Of a DNA stretch of 6,647 nt, positions 1 through 6,088 are shown one piece after another. The DNA comes from CALMSM01 sp964534095 (GTDB lineage Bacteria; Patescibacteriota; Saccharimonadia; Saccharimonadales; CALMSM01), in assembly GCA_964534095.1 (NCBI GenBank), contig CAZHPF010000053.1:1-6647 (forward strand), in the 5' to 3' direction. Under the pieces are notes generated by a model. That model made no database searches, had not been told where the DNA came from, and saw only the letters and a program-made list of their open reading frames with translations. Within the stretch, counting starts at the first letter, position 1. Every line of letters starts with the position of its first letter. A program made the position numbers and the translations under genes.

Positions 1-1510
1 TGATGGCTTCTTCGTCAAGCAGGGGTCCGGCAATTGCGACAGTTTGCAGCTGGAAAGTTGCTCCATCTTCAGTGAGTGCTCCCAACCTAAACACTGCAGT
101 ATCGAGGCCGGCGTCTTGCATCATCTGCTTGTTGGTGTCTATTTGACCCTTTAGGGCTTCTTCGACAAGTTTACTGAGGTCGTCCTTTTTGACGGTGAGC
201 GCGGTATAGGTAACGCTGACGTTTACGGTCACTTCGCTAGCTTCAGACTTAACAGCAGGGGATGCTGTCACCACTGGTTGGCCGGCTTTAACGCTTTCTT
301 TGATAATTAATACGCCGTCTTGGCCAGTGTCTTCGTTCAGTTCTTTTTCGGCCTCTGTTTTGACTTTATCAAGGATTTTATTCTTTACACCGTCAATATC
401 TGATTGAGTAACGACTTTCACCATATTATCGGTACCCCCGCTAGCACTACCTTGTGCGTCTACATCGCCACGCCCGCTGACAGCAAAACTGGAGTTGTTA
501 GTGTTATAGTCAGCGCCTCCTTTTTGGGCAGTAATAGAAATACCGTCGGCTCTAAATATCACACAATCGTCACTAATCTGGTCGAAGTTAAAGGTAGCTG
601 TTTGTTGAGTAATGTAGGTTAGCCCGTTTGAACTGACTCCTGTACCAGAAGGTACGGAAGGAGGCGCTGTAATACCATCGCAGTTGCGAGCAGTCATATT
701 GATAGAGCCAGACGCTTTACTGCCGTTATTTTTCTGACCGGTGGCGGGAGCTTTTTCCTCATCTGACTTTTTGACTTCTTTGCGCTCTGTAGGAACGGTT
801 TTCTGTTTGGCGTTTGCTTCGCTGGCCGAGGTACTGGCTGTCAGATCCAGGTTGAGGGTGACGTTTGACGTGTCCGTCTTAATGACAATGTTTGCGCGCG
901 GCAATACTACGTTTGCCAGTACAAACAGCAGGATCAGCACGACAAGCCCGGCGCCAATAAGCATGGCTTTGTTACGGAACTTGTTAAAGTTGGGCACTTT
1001 GAGTTTTTTGTTCGATTTGCCAGCTTTTTTGGCTGTTTTGGCGGCAGCCGTAGAGCTAGGAAGGTCAAGGTCTACCGTTTCAATAGCTTTAGGCGCAGCT
1101 TTAGCAGCCGCAGCGCCTCCGGCTAGTTCTCCAATAGGCTTAGCGGGATCGAGCTCCGGCTCTTCACCCGTCTCTACTACTTCAGCGTCTTCTGCATCAG
1201 TCTGAGCAAGTTTCGGTGCTTCCGGTATTTCCGGTTTGCTGGAGGGTGTTTTGGCAACGTGTATACCAACCGTTCCGGCTAGTGGCAACAGAGAGGGCTC
1301 AGAAGTAACTAATACTATATTCTTTTTGGCTGTTTTGGCGGCGCGCTGTAAAAGCTTCAGGTTAACTACTGATTGTAAGGCCGGAGCACGCTTAGGTGGA
1401 ACCAATGCCACCACACTGCCCTTGGCGGCGCGCACTTTCTCTATAATCGCCGTTATTTCGTCCTCGGCATCAACGTAGATAGTAGATTTTTTAGGCGAAG
1501 CGTCGGTCAT
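1..1510 (-). CDS. Single-span membrane protein with conserved N-terminal cytoplasmic domain and baseplate-J-like outer domain (3' end beyond window)
   Basis: The frame is open from an ATG at 1510 to the left edge, giving 503 residues without a stop. Residues 9-88 look like an alternating beta/alpha domain (strand YVDA, helix EITAIIEKVRAA, strand VVALVP, the segment PPKRAPALQSVVNLKLL, strand NIVLVTS). I remember this domain from CPR, especially Saccharibacteria, proteins of unknown role. Residues 89-165 are an Ala/Pro/Glu-rich linker. A Lys/Arg-rich stretch (158-181) precedes one hydrophobic segment (about 183-203), so by the positive-inside rule the N-terminus is cytoplasmic. After an Asn/Ser/Lys/Glu-rich stalk, residues from about 264 (KASGSI, then VPSGTGV and GLTYIT) resemble baseplate-J-like domains: a G-x-I strand, a P-x-GT turn, then a strand. 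C277 and C316 are the only cysteines visible. The start overlaps the upstream ATPase stop as ATGA; a weak AGGA lies 10 nt upstream. The partner role is inference. Confidence 0.85.
   Translation of the reverse strand, partial: MTDASPKKSTIYVDAEDEITAIIEKVRAAKGSVVALVPPKRAPALQSVVNLKLLQRAAKTAKKNIVLVTSEPSLLPLAGTVGIHVAKTPSSKPEIPEAPKLAQTDAEDAEVVETGEEPELDPAKPIGELAGGAAAAKAAPKAIETVDLDLPSSTAAAKTAKKAGKSNKKLKVPNFNKFRNKAMLIGAGLVVLILLFVLANVVLPRANIVIKTDTSNVTLNLDLTASTSASEANAKQKTVPTERKEVKKSDEEKAPATGQKNNGSKASGSINMTARNCDGITAPPSVPSGTGVSSNGLTYITQQTATFNFDQISDDCVIFRADGISITAQKGGADYNTNNSSFAVSGRGDVDAQGSASGGTDNMVKVVTQSDIDGVKNKILDKVKTEAEKELNEDTGQDGVLIIKESVKAGQPVVTASPAVKSEASEVTVNVSVTYTALTVKKDDLSKLVEEALKGQIDTNKQMMQDAGLDTAVFRLGALTEDGATFQLQTVAIAGPLLDEEAI
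1026..1045. repeat. 20-bp direct repeat, copy 1 (within linker of the membrane protein)
   Basis: This is an exact match to 1323-1342. Both copies lie in the same frame of the same gene and encode AAKTAK plus the first bases of the next Lys codon; both copies continue as AAKTAKK. This copy is in the basic juxtamembrane linker, residues 156-162. It could be a duplicated short coding segment or chance in Ala/Lys-rich sequence. Confidence 0.6.
1323..1342. repeat. 20-bp direct repeat, copy 2 (within N-terminal domain of the membrane protein)
   Basis: Exact match to 1026-1045. Here it encodes part of the predicted helix after the PPKRAPALQS segment, residues 57-63 (AAKTAKK). The two copies are about 300 bp apart. 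Confidence 0.6.
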
Positions 1511-2814
1511 GTTCGTAGTATCCTATCCAATCGTTGTTTAACAGTTCCGGTTGATGGCTGGTCGCCTTGCATTTGTTGAGTATCCAGCCCGACCCTGAGT
1601 AGTCCCATTGCCGTTATGAATGTATGGTCAGTTACTGAGCCAGTGTCATCATACACACCAACTACTTCATCGGGTTGGATGTGTTGGACTGATGGCTTGT
1701 GGGCGAAGGGTAACTCACGGTACCAATCAGACCCCTCTAGGCGCTGCATCAACGGTTCCAGTGATGAGCCACCGCCACAGAGTAGTACTTGGTGCGGCAG
1801 ATAGTCAAGGCCTTTGAACTCATCAAGCGCCAGCTCAATGCCTCCGCTCCATACATCAAGTGTAGATTCAAGCGCCCGTTCGATGTGTTTAGCCTTATCG
1901 GCTGCGATGTGTTCGTTACCGAGGGCGAGTTTGAAGTTTTCGGCTTTGGCAAACGACACGCCGAGTTCGCGCTCAATGCTACGGGTAAAAGCTCGTCCGC
2001 CAATCCCAAACATTTTCGTTCCTTGCACTCCGCCATCATTTAGTACGGCAATATCTGTAGTACCACCACCTACGTCAACCAAAATCGCGCTCATATTGGC
2101 ACTTGGATCATTGCCGATAACCGATCGCGCTACCGCAAACGGTTCAGCCGCAACCGCCACCAGATCAAGGTCAAGCTCTTGGGCAGTACGTTCCAGCGCT
2201 CCAATATGGATCAGCGGTGCAAATGCCGTATAGAGCTGCACGATTACTTCGCTGCCCTGAAAACCCACGGGATTGGTCACCGGATAGCCGTCGATATCTA
2301 TACGCACCAGCGCACTGTTAACTAAACGAATCTGAACATCCTTGCCGCCCAACTCCCAAGCCAGCTGCTGTTTGGCACGGGCTTCGGCGCGTTCTTGGAC
2401 TAAGCGAATGATTTGCTCTGTTTCTTCGATATCAAGCTGTTTGGTTGGGTTTTTGCGCCTGCAACGCACGGTGATGGTCGTACCTTTGACCAGTTCGCCG
2501 GCTATACCGATTGTGGCAGTCCGCACGCTAACGCCGGCCTGTTGTTCGGCTTCGGTCAGTGCCGCGTCGCAGTTACGCACGACGGCGGCAATGTCGGCAA
2601 TTGCACCGGCCTGCATGTCATGAAGTGCCTGGTGTTGGCGACCCACACCAATAATATGCAGGTCATCGCCCTTTACTTTAGCAACGAGTGCCTTGACATA
2701 CTCGGTACCAATATCTAGTCCAACTAGATATTTGTCGGTAGATACGGTTGGCTTTTTGGCACGGGACGCCACGGTATCTTTAATAGTTTTTAGTTTATCG
2801 AGCTGCTTAAGCAT
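1507..2814 (-). CDS. FtsA/PilM-type actin-like ATPase with SHS2 domain (closer to FtsA)
   Basis: A 435-residue actin-fold ATPase expected to polymerise or scaffold at the inner face of the membrane. Phosphate-1 loop is at residues 32-43 (GLDIGTEYVKAL, D34). Phosphate-2 loop is at 243-258 (VDVGGGTTDIAVL). The adenosine motif is at 343-356 (VLLCGGGSSLEPL). The insert at about 97-190 has FtsA 1C/SHS2 features: GIAGELV, then a xDGYPVTNPVGFQG stretch at 175-187. GIGGRAFTRSIERELGVSFAKAE (from 270) is also FtsA-like. The length matches FtsA (about 420) better than PilM (about 350). The C-terminus VKQRLDRILRT (425-435) could form an amphipathic basic helix like the FtsA membrane-targeting tail. The ATG is preceded by AAGGGG in the 11-bp gap after alaS, and no other ATG occurs before the phosphate-1 loop. 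Its stop overlaps the next start (ATGA). No ftsZ is visible, so a division role is unproven; a pilus PilM role is the alternative. Confidence 0.88.
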   Translation of the reverse strand: MLKQLDKLKTIKDTVASRAKKPTVSTDKYLVGLDIGTEYVKALVAKVKGDDLHIIGVGRQHQALHDMQAGAIADIAAVVRNCDAALTEAEQQAGVSVRTATIGIAGELVKGTTITVRCRRKNPTKQLDIEETEQIIRLVQERAEARAKQQLAWELGGKDVQIRLVNSALVRIDIDGYPVTNPVGFQGSEVIVQLYTAFAPLIHIGALERTAQELDLDLVAVAAEPFAVARSVIGNDPSANMSAILVDVGGGTTDIAVLNDGGVQGTKMFGIGGRAFTRSIERELGVSFAKAENFKLALGNEHIAADKAKHIERALESTLDVWSGGIELALDEFKGLDYLPHQVLLCGGGSSLEPLMQRLEGSDWYRELPFAHKPSVQHIQPDEVVGVYDDTGSVTDHTFITAMGLLRVGLDTQQMQGDQPSTGTVKQRLDRILRT

Positions 2815-2824
2815 AATCCCCTTG

Positions 2825-2853
2825 ATTATACCAATACCGCTTTGATACGTCTA
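2825..2853 (-). promoter_or_regulatory. Candidate internal promoter for the FtsA-like gene, overlapping the alaS stop
   Basis: On the minus strand, TATAAT at 2830-2825 is preceded by TGG, a perfect extended -10 (TGnTATAAT). Seventeen bases upstream, TAGACG (2853-2848) matches four of six bases of TTGACA. The -10 spans the final Val codon and TAA stop of alaS. Predicted initiation near 2818 would leave only about 4 nt before the ATG at 2814, cutting into the Shine-Dalgarno. The motif may be partly coincidental, since it is built from V-L-V-stop codons. Confidence 0.4.
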
Positions 2854-4712
2854 ATGCCAGCGGATGATGCTTCTTCTTTGATGATTTTGAAGTGTTTGCC
2901 GTCTTCTGCTAATTGCAAGGTGTGATCGACGTGGGGGCCGCCGCAGATTTCAAAGCTAAATGGTTTGTCGGCACCGTCTGCAATCATTTTATAGACTTTT
3001 ACCACGTCACCGTAGCGGTCGCCGAATTGCCCCAGCGCGCCTAATGACCCGGTAGCTTCTTTCGTAGGATATTCGGCCCATGACACTTTGAGGTCTTTTT
3101 GGATCTGGTCATTAACGATATCTTCGACTTGTTTGATTTGATCCGGCGTCACTTTTTCGGGATGGCTGAAGTCAAAACGCAGCCGTTCTTCGGTTATGTT
3201 GCTGCCGTTTTGCACCACGTGGTCGCCCAGCACGTCACGAAGTGCCTGGTACATCAGGTGGGTCGCTGTATGGTATTTTTTGTGTTGCATGGTCTGGCCG
3301 CCGAGCCCACCCTTGAATGTGCCTTTGGAGGCAGTTTGGCTACGTTCGCGCTGCTGCTTCATAAGTGTGTTGAAATCCTCTTGCCAGGTATCTGATACTA
3401 CGATGTCACTCTTAAAAGCTTCTTCGATACTTAGCTCGGCTGGAAACCCGTACGTGTCGTGCAGCATAAAAATCTCTTTGCCGGTTAATCCGTTATCTGT
3501 TAGTTTGGAAAACTCGCGAATTCCTTTGCGTAGGGTCTGACGGAAAGCTTTTTCTTCGCGCACTAATGTGTCAATAACTTCTTGGCGCTTTTCGGCTACT
3601 TCCGGAAAATCTTGATGATACAGGTCAGCAATAACCGGCACCACTTGTTCCACAAAATTCTGTTCTACGCCCAGCTCAAAGGCGAAACGGATGGCACGGC
3701 GCATCAACCGGCGCATCACGTAACCTTGTTCTTTATTGCTGGGCTTCACGCCATCTACCGCTAGGAACGTCGCCGCCCGTAGGTGGTCAGCAATCACCCG
3801 CATGGCATTGGTATGGACATCGTAGGACTTACCGGAAATCTTTTCCAGTTTCTCAATGATCGGCCAGATCAGGCTAATCTTGAATACATCGGACGAATTA
3901 ATGGCGGCGGCGGCGATACGTTCCAGCCCTCCACCATAATCAACGTTCTGTTTGGGCAATTGCTCGATCCCCTTATCTGTCTTGACGTATGCCATGAACA
4001 CACTGTTGCCTAGTTCAATGTATCTCCCGCAGTCGCAGTTCGGATGGCATTTCTCACCGTAGTCAGGATTATGCTCAACCTCGGGGAAAACATAGAACAT
4101 TTCCGTGGTGGGGCCGCCTGGTTCGCCTACAGGCATCTCCTGCGGAGTACCGGCACGTGACCACCAGTTCTTCTTGTTGTCGTAAAAGAAAATTCTTCCG
4201 TCTTGATCACCTAGGCGTGCTCCATCAGCTTCTGAGCCAATATCTACCTGCTTAGCTTCAACAGTTGCTTTTTCAAAAATCTCAGCCCATATTTCAGCAC
4301 TCTCAGTATCTCTTGGCACGCCAGCTGATTCGTCTCCAATAAAACAGGTTATGAAGATACGTGTAGGGTCAAGCTTGATTTCTTTGGTAAGAAATTCCCA
4401 GAACCACGGTATTTGCTCTTTTTTGAAATAATCACCCAAGCTCCAGTTGCCAAGCATTTCAAAAAAGGTTGTGTGGCGGTTGTCGCCAATCTCTTCTATA
4501 TCTTGGGCTCTGAGGCACGTTTGCGAGTCCACTAAGCGCGTGCCTTCGGGGTGTACTTCTCCTAACAGATAAGGGACAAGCGGTTGCATGCCCGAACCGG
4601 TAAACAATGTAGTCGGGTCGTTATAAGGCACTAAAAGTGCGCGTGGAATTTGTTTGTGTCCGTGTCTTTGAAAAAATTCTAAGTATTTCTTACGTATTTC
4701 TTGGGCTGTCAT
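2826..4712 (-). CDS. alaS: Alanyl-tRNA synthetase, short form lacking C-Ala domain
   Basis: Charges tRNA-Ala with alanine in the cytoplasm and edits mischarged Ser/Gly. The class II catalytic core runs over about residues 1-270: VPYNDPTTLFTGSGM (28-42), R68, motif 2 FFEMLGNWSLGDYF (83-96) and motif 3 VDYGGGLERI (257-266). A helical tRNA-binding domain follows to about 460. The editing domain has the metal-binding quartet H481-x3-H485 and C590-x3-H594. The protein ends at 628, just after GIRRIKAVL, so the roughly 250-residue linker and C-Ala (DHHA1) region of E. coli AlaRS (876 residues) is absent. C222-x3-C226-x-C228 precedes RYIELGN, where most homologues have EIWN (Trp to Gly). The start has AGGAGA ending 5 nt upstream (4718-4723) and matches the family N-terminus. 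The ATPase gene follows after 11 bp. Confidence 0.97.
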   Translation of the reverse strand: MTAQEIRKKYLEFFQRHGHKQIPRALLVPYNDPTTLFTGSGMQPLVPYLLGEVHPEGTRLVDSQTCLRAQDIEEIGDNRHTTFFEMLGNWSLGDYFKKEQIPWFWEFLTKEIKLDPTRIFITCFIGDESAGVPRDTESAEIWAEIFEKATVEAKQVDIGSEADGARLGDQDGRIFFYDNKKNWWSRAGTPQEMPVGEPGGPTTEMFYVFPEVEHNPDYGEKCHPNCDCGRYIELGNSVFMAYVKTDKGIEQLPKQNVDYGGGLERIAAAAINSSDVFKISLIWPIIEKLEKISGKSYDVHTNAMRVIADHLRAATFLAVDGVKPSNKEQGYVMRRLMRRAIRFAFELGVEQNFVEQVVPVIADLYHQDFPEVAEKRQEVIDTLVREEKAFRQTLRKGIREFSKLTDNGLTGKEIFMLHDTYGFPAELSIEEAFKSDIVVSDTWQEDFNTLMKQQRERSQTASKGTFKGGLGGQTMQHKKYHTATHLMYQALRDVLGDHVVQNGSNITEERLRFDFSHPEKVTPDQIKQVEDIVNDQIQKDLKVSWAEYPTKEATGSLGALGQFGDRYGDVVKVYKMIADGADKPFSFEICGGPHVDHTLQLAEDGKHFKIIKEEASSAGIRRIKAVLV

Positions 4713-4833
4713 GATAATCTCCTATGTCGCGACTAAGTCTGGTAATAATTATGCTATAGAGTAACCGTTATACCAGCCCGGAGGCGCACTTAAGGTGATT
4801 GGTTGAGTGTTTCATCTGGGAAAGTATAGCAAA
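4713..4833 (-). promoter_or_regulatory. alaS leader region with Shine-Dalgarno and weak promoter candidates
   Basis: This 121-bp gap separates the HD hydrolase stop from the alaS start. The alaS Shine-Dalgarno AGGAGA is at 4723-4718. Two extended -10-like elements face alaS: TGG-TATAAC (4775-4767) and TGC-TATACT (4831-4823). Neither has a convincing -35 at 16-18 bp. No hairpin plus T-tract terminator for the HD gene and no T-box-like or other riboswitch structure is apparent. alaS could be read from either element or by readthrough from the HD gene. Confidence 0.35.
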
Positions 4834-5424
4834 TTAGCGCAGGTTTTGCTTGTATTTACGGGCAATAGCGGCAGTATCCGGCACACCAAAACGTTTCGAC
4901 CATTGTTTAAACTTAGCTGCCTGCCTGGGCAAGTTTTCTTTGAGGCCTCTCAGGAAATAGTCAAACGAGTTGACATTATCGGGCTTTGAAGAGAAGCGGT
5001 CGGCATAACATAACAGCTCTGCCTCAATTGTCTTTGGTTCGAAATCACGCAGTGGCAACGCCCACTCCTTTTCCTCAATCTCTTGGGCGGTAATCCCCAG
5101 CAAGACATGTGTTTTGACTGCCTCACAAATTTTCGGGTCAAAACCTTCTTCCTGCAAAACCGCCGACCCTAGCAGTGCATGTTGGCAGTAGTACTTACGG
5201 GCGTAGCTGTCGTGTAAGAACCCATAGGAAGCTATATCGTGAAGCAAACAAGCAGTGTTTAGCACCTCTTTGTTAATAGGCACATCAATCCTATCGGCAC
5301 ACCACAGCGCAATTTCCCGTACTATTTGGCAGTGCGTAAACACTTCTTCTAATTGCGCGTCATCAGAAGCATATCGGCGATGTAATTGCTTGGCTTCTTC
5401 ATCCGTAATGGTTAGACGCTTCAC
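4834..5424 (-). CDS. HD-domain metal-dependent phosphohydrolase (COG1418-like)
   Basis: A 196-residue soluble HD-superfamily protein, predicted to hydrolyse a phosphoester or nucleotide with a bimetal centre; the substrate is unknown. Visible ligands are H31 (HCQIVREIAL), H62-D63 (LLHDIAS), H82 (HALLGSAVLQEEG), H106 (KTHVLLGI) and D142 (CYADRFSSK), the full H/HD/H/H/D set found in two-metal HD enzymes. The run from LPLRDFEPKTIEAELLCYADR resembles the COG1418 pattern of prokaryotic predicted HD hydrolases. YqeK (Ap4A hydrolase) shares the ligand layout but is less alike in the C-terminal part. The start is GTG at 5424, with only a poor upstream Shine-Dalgarno (AGGG). It is divergent from the lipoprotein gene and 121 bp upstream of alaS on the same strand. 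I am sure of the superfamily, less sure of the subfamily. Confidence 0.88.
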   Translation of the reverse strand: MKRLTITDEEAKQLHRRYASDDAQLEEVFTHCQIVREIALWCADRIDVPINKEVLNTACLLHDIASYGFLHDSYARKYYCQHALLGSAVLQEEGFDPKICEAVKTHVLLGITAQEIEEKEWALPLRDFEPKTIEAELLCYADRFSSKPDNVNSFDYFLRGLKENLPRQAAKFKQWSKRFGVPDTAAIARKYKQNLR

Positions 5425-5431
5425 TCGCCCT

Positions 5432-5437
5432 AGTATA
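5432..5437 (-). promoter_or_regulatory. Candidate -10 element for the HD hydrolase gene
   Basis: TATACT on the minus strand ends 7 bases before the GTG start at 5424, so the transcript would start at or next to the start codon and be leaderless. At 17 bp upstream the minus-strand sequence is AGTCAA, a poor -35; those bases are the complement of the plus-strand TTGACT box. This and the weak Shine-Dalgarno make leaderless initiation plausible but unproven. Confidence 0.35.
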
Positions 5438-5454
5438 CCTCTTTTTGAGAAACA

Positions 5455-5483
5455 TTGACTATACGAGTATTTTGTGCTATAAT
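5455..5483 (+). promoter_or_regulatory. Strong sigma70-type promoter for the lipoprotein gene
   Basis: TTGACT (5455-5460), a 17-base spacer, then TATAAT (5478-5483) preceded by TGC, an extended -10. Five of six -35 bases and all -10 bases match consensus. Transcription should start near 5490, giving a leader of about 24 nt with the Shine-Dalgarno AGGAG at 5505-5509 and ATG at 5514. It decides the start of the downstream gene, because an in-frame ATG at 5445 lies upstream of the promoter. Confidence 0.85.
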
Positions 5484-5513
5484 GGTAACATTAACCTAGT
5501 GTTTAGGAGTTTT

Positions 5514-6047
5514 ATGAGATTACGCGACACAGTTGCACCGATAGCTTTAGCAGTCGTTTTAGGAGTTGGCTGCGGTGGTAACGGTAACGAGGCACCCACA
5601 ACGACAACGACCACTGAAGCGCCTACTCCCCCAGTAGTGCCTTCAGATGTTCCCCCTACCACCACAGGCGGTATACCTGATAAAATTCGCGGCCCTTTAG
5701 CAGGGAGTGATACCTGTGATGCACTTCGCACCTTAACTAGCAGCGTCGTGAAAATTGTTCGTGAAACAGAAGAAAATCCTGTACCAAGTACAGAAGCTTC
5801 GCCGCCTAAAGAAGAACCACAACCACTGCCGGACGCAATTGCCCAGGTTACCAGTACGTTTGCCAGGGAATTCCCTGAAATCCGGGCTGCTGCCACCGAA
5901 GAGAACCTTTTAATCGTTACCGACATTGTCAGCGCCACCGCTACTGCCGAAGAGGTTATGGTAGATGGCTTAACAATCGCAGAAGTACACGATAACGCCG
6001 CCCAAGCGTCACTCGCCGCCCAGCAAGCGTATACTAATAACTGTTAA
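5514..6047 (+). CDS. Putative lipoprotein/secreted protein with Thr/Pro-rich tether
   Basis: A 177-residue protein I cannot assign to a named family. The N-terminus MRLRDTVAPIALAVVLGVGC is a short basic region, a hydrophobic core and Cys20, suggesting a lipoprotein signal. The lipobox GVGC has Gly instead of the usual Leu/Val/Ile at -3 (Leu is at -4), so lipidation is not certain. A disordered tether follows (about 25-54) with two EAPT units flanking a run of six Thr, then PTPP and PPTTTGG. The domain from about 55 to 177 looks helical and acidic with a Pro-rich interruption (about 92-108), and contains C68 and the final residue C177, which could form a disulfide. The ATG at 5514 is chosen because AGGAG lies 4 nt upstream and an excellent promoter ends at 5483; the frame extends to an ATG at 5445, but that precedes the promoter. 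It is divergent from the HD hydrolase. Confidence 0.82.
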   Translation: MRLRDTVAPIALAVVLGVGCGGNGNEAPTTTTTTEAPTPPVVPSDVPPTTTGGIPDKIRGPLAGSDTCDALRTLTSSVVKIVRETEENPVPSTEASPPKEEPQPLPDAIAQVTSTFAREFPEIRAAATEENLLIVTDIVSATATAEEVMVDGLTIAEVHDNAAQASLAAQQAYTNNC

Positions 6048-6076
6048 CGGGTTCATCTTCTAATAGTAAATTACCT

Positions 6077-6082
6077 TATATT
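6077..6082 (+). promoter_or_regulatory. Candidate -10 for a leaderless small gene
   Basis: TATATT sits so that the A of the ATG at 6089 falls at the expected start of transcription, 7 bases after the hexamer. No good -35 is found at 16-18 bp; TTCATC at 6052-6057 (19-bp spacing) is the nearest weak match. The surrounding gap (6048-6088) is AT-rich and has no terminator hairpin. Confidence 0.25.
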
Positions 6083-6088
6083 TCAATT

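Noticed and set aside
404..1478. Plus-strand open frames across the left region (404-622, 741-1205, 1236-1478)
   Set aside because: They are antisense to a 503-residue continuous minus-strand frame with clear domain structure, and lack Shine-Dalgarno sites and recognisable motifs.
1507..1510. Recoded UGA (glycine, as in Gracilibacteria/SR1)
   Set aside because: The only in-frame TGA ends the ATPase gene right where the next ATG begins, and no conserved protein here needs an internal TGA.
4741..4774. Inverted repeat GGTAATAA...TTATACC as an alaS operator
   Set aside because: Imperfect arms, long AT-rich spacer and no second copy; likely chance in AT-rich leader sequence.
4713..4833. T-box or other riboswitch upstream of alaS
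   Set aside because: No T-box consensus, specifier-like stem or terminator/antiterminator pair is visible in the 121 bp.
5445..5513. Longer lipoprotein start at 5445, adding 23 residues
   Set aside because: This ATG lies upstream of the -35/-10 boxes, has no Shine-Dalgarno, and would bury the signal peptide; the ATG at 5514 has AGGAG and a proper signal sequence.
5477..5938. Minus-strand frame antisense to the lipoprotein gene
   Set aside because: Low-complexity Val run mirrors the Thr repeat on the plus strand; no ribosome site or motif, and the plus-strand gene has a strong promoter.
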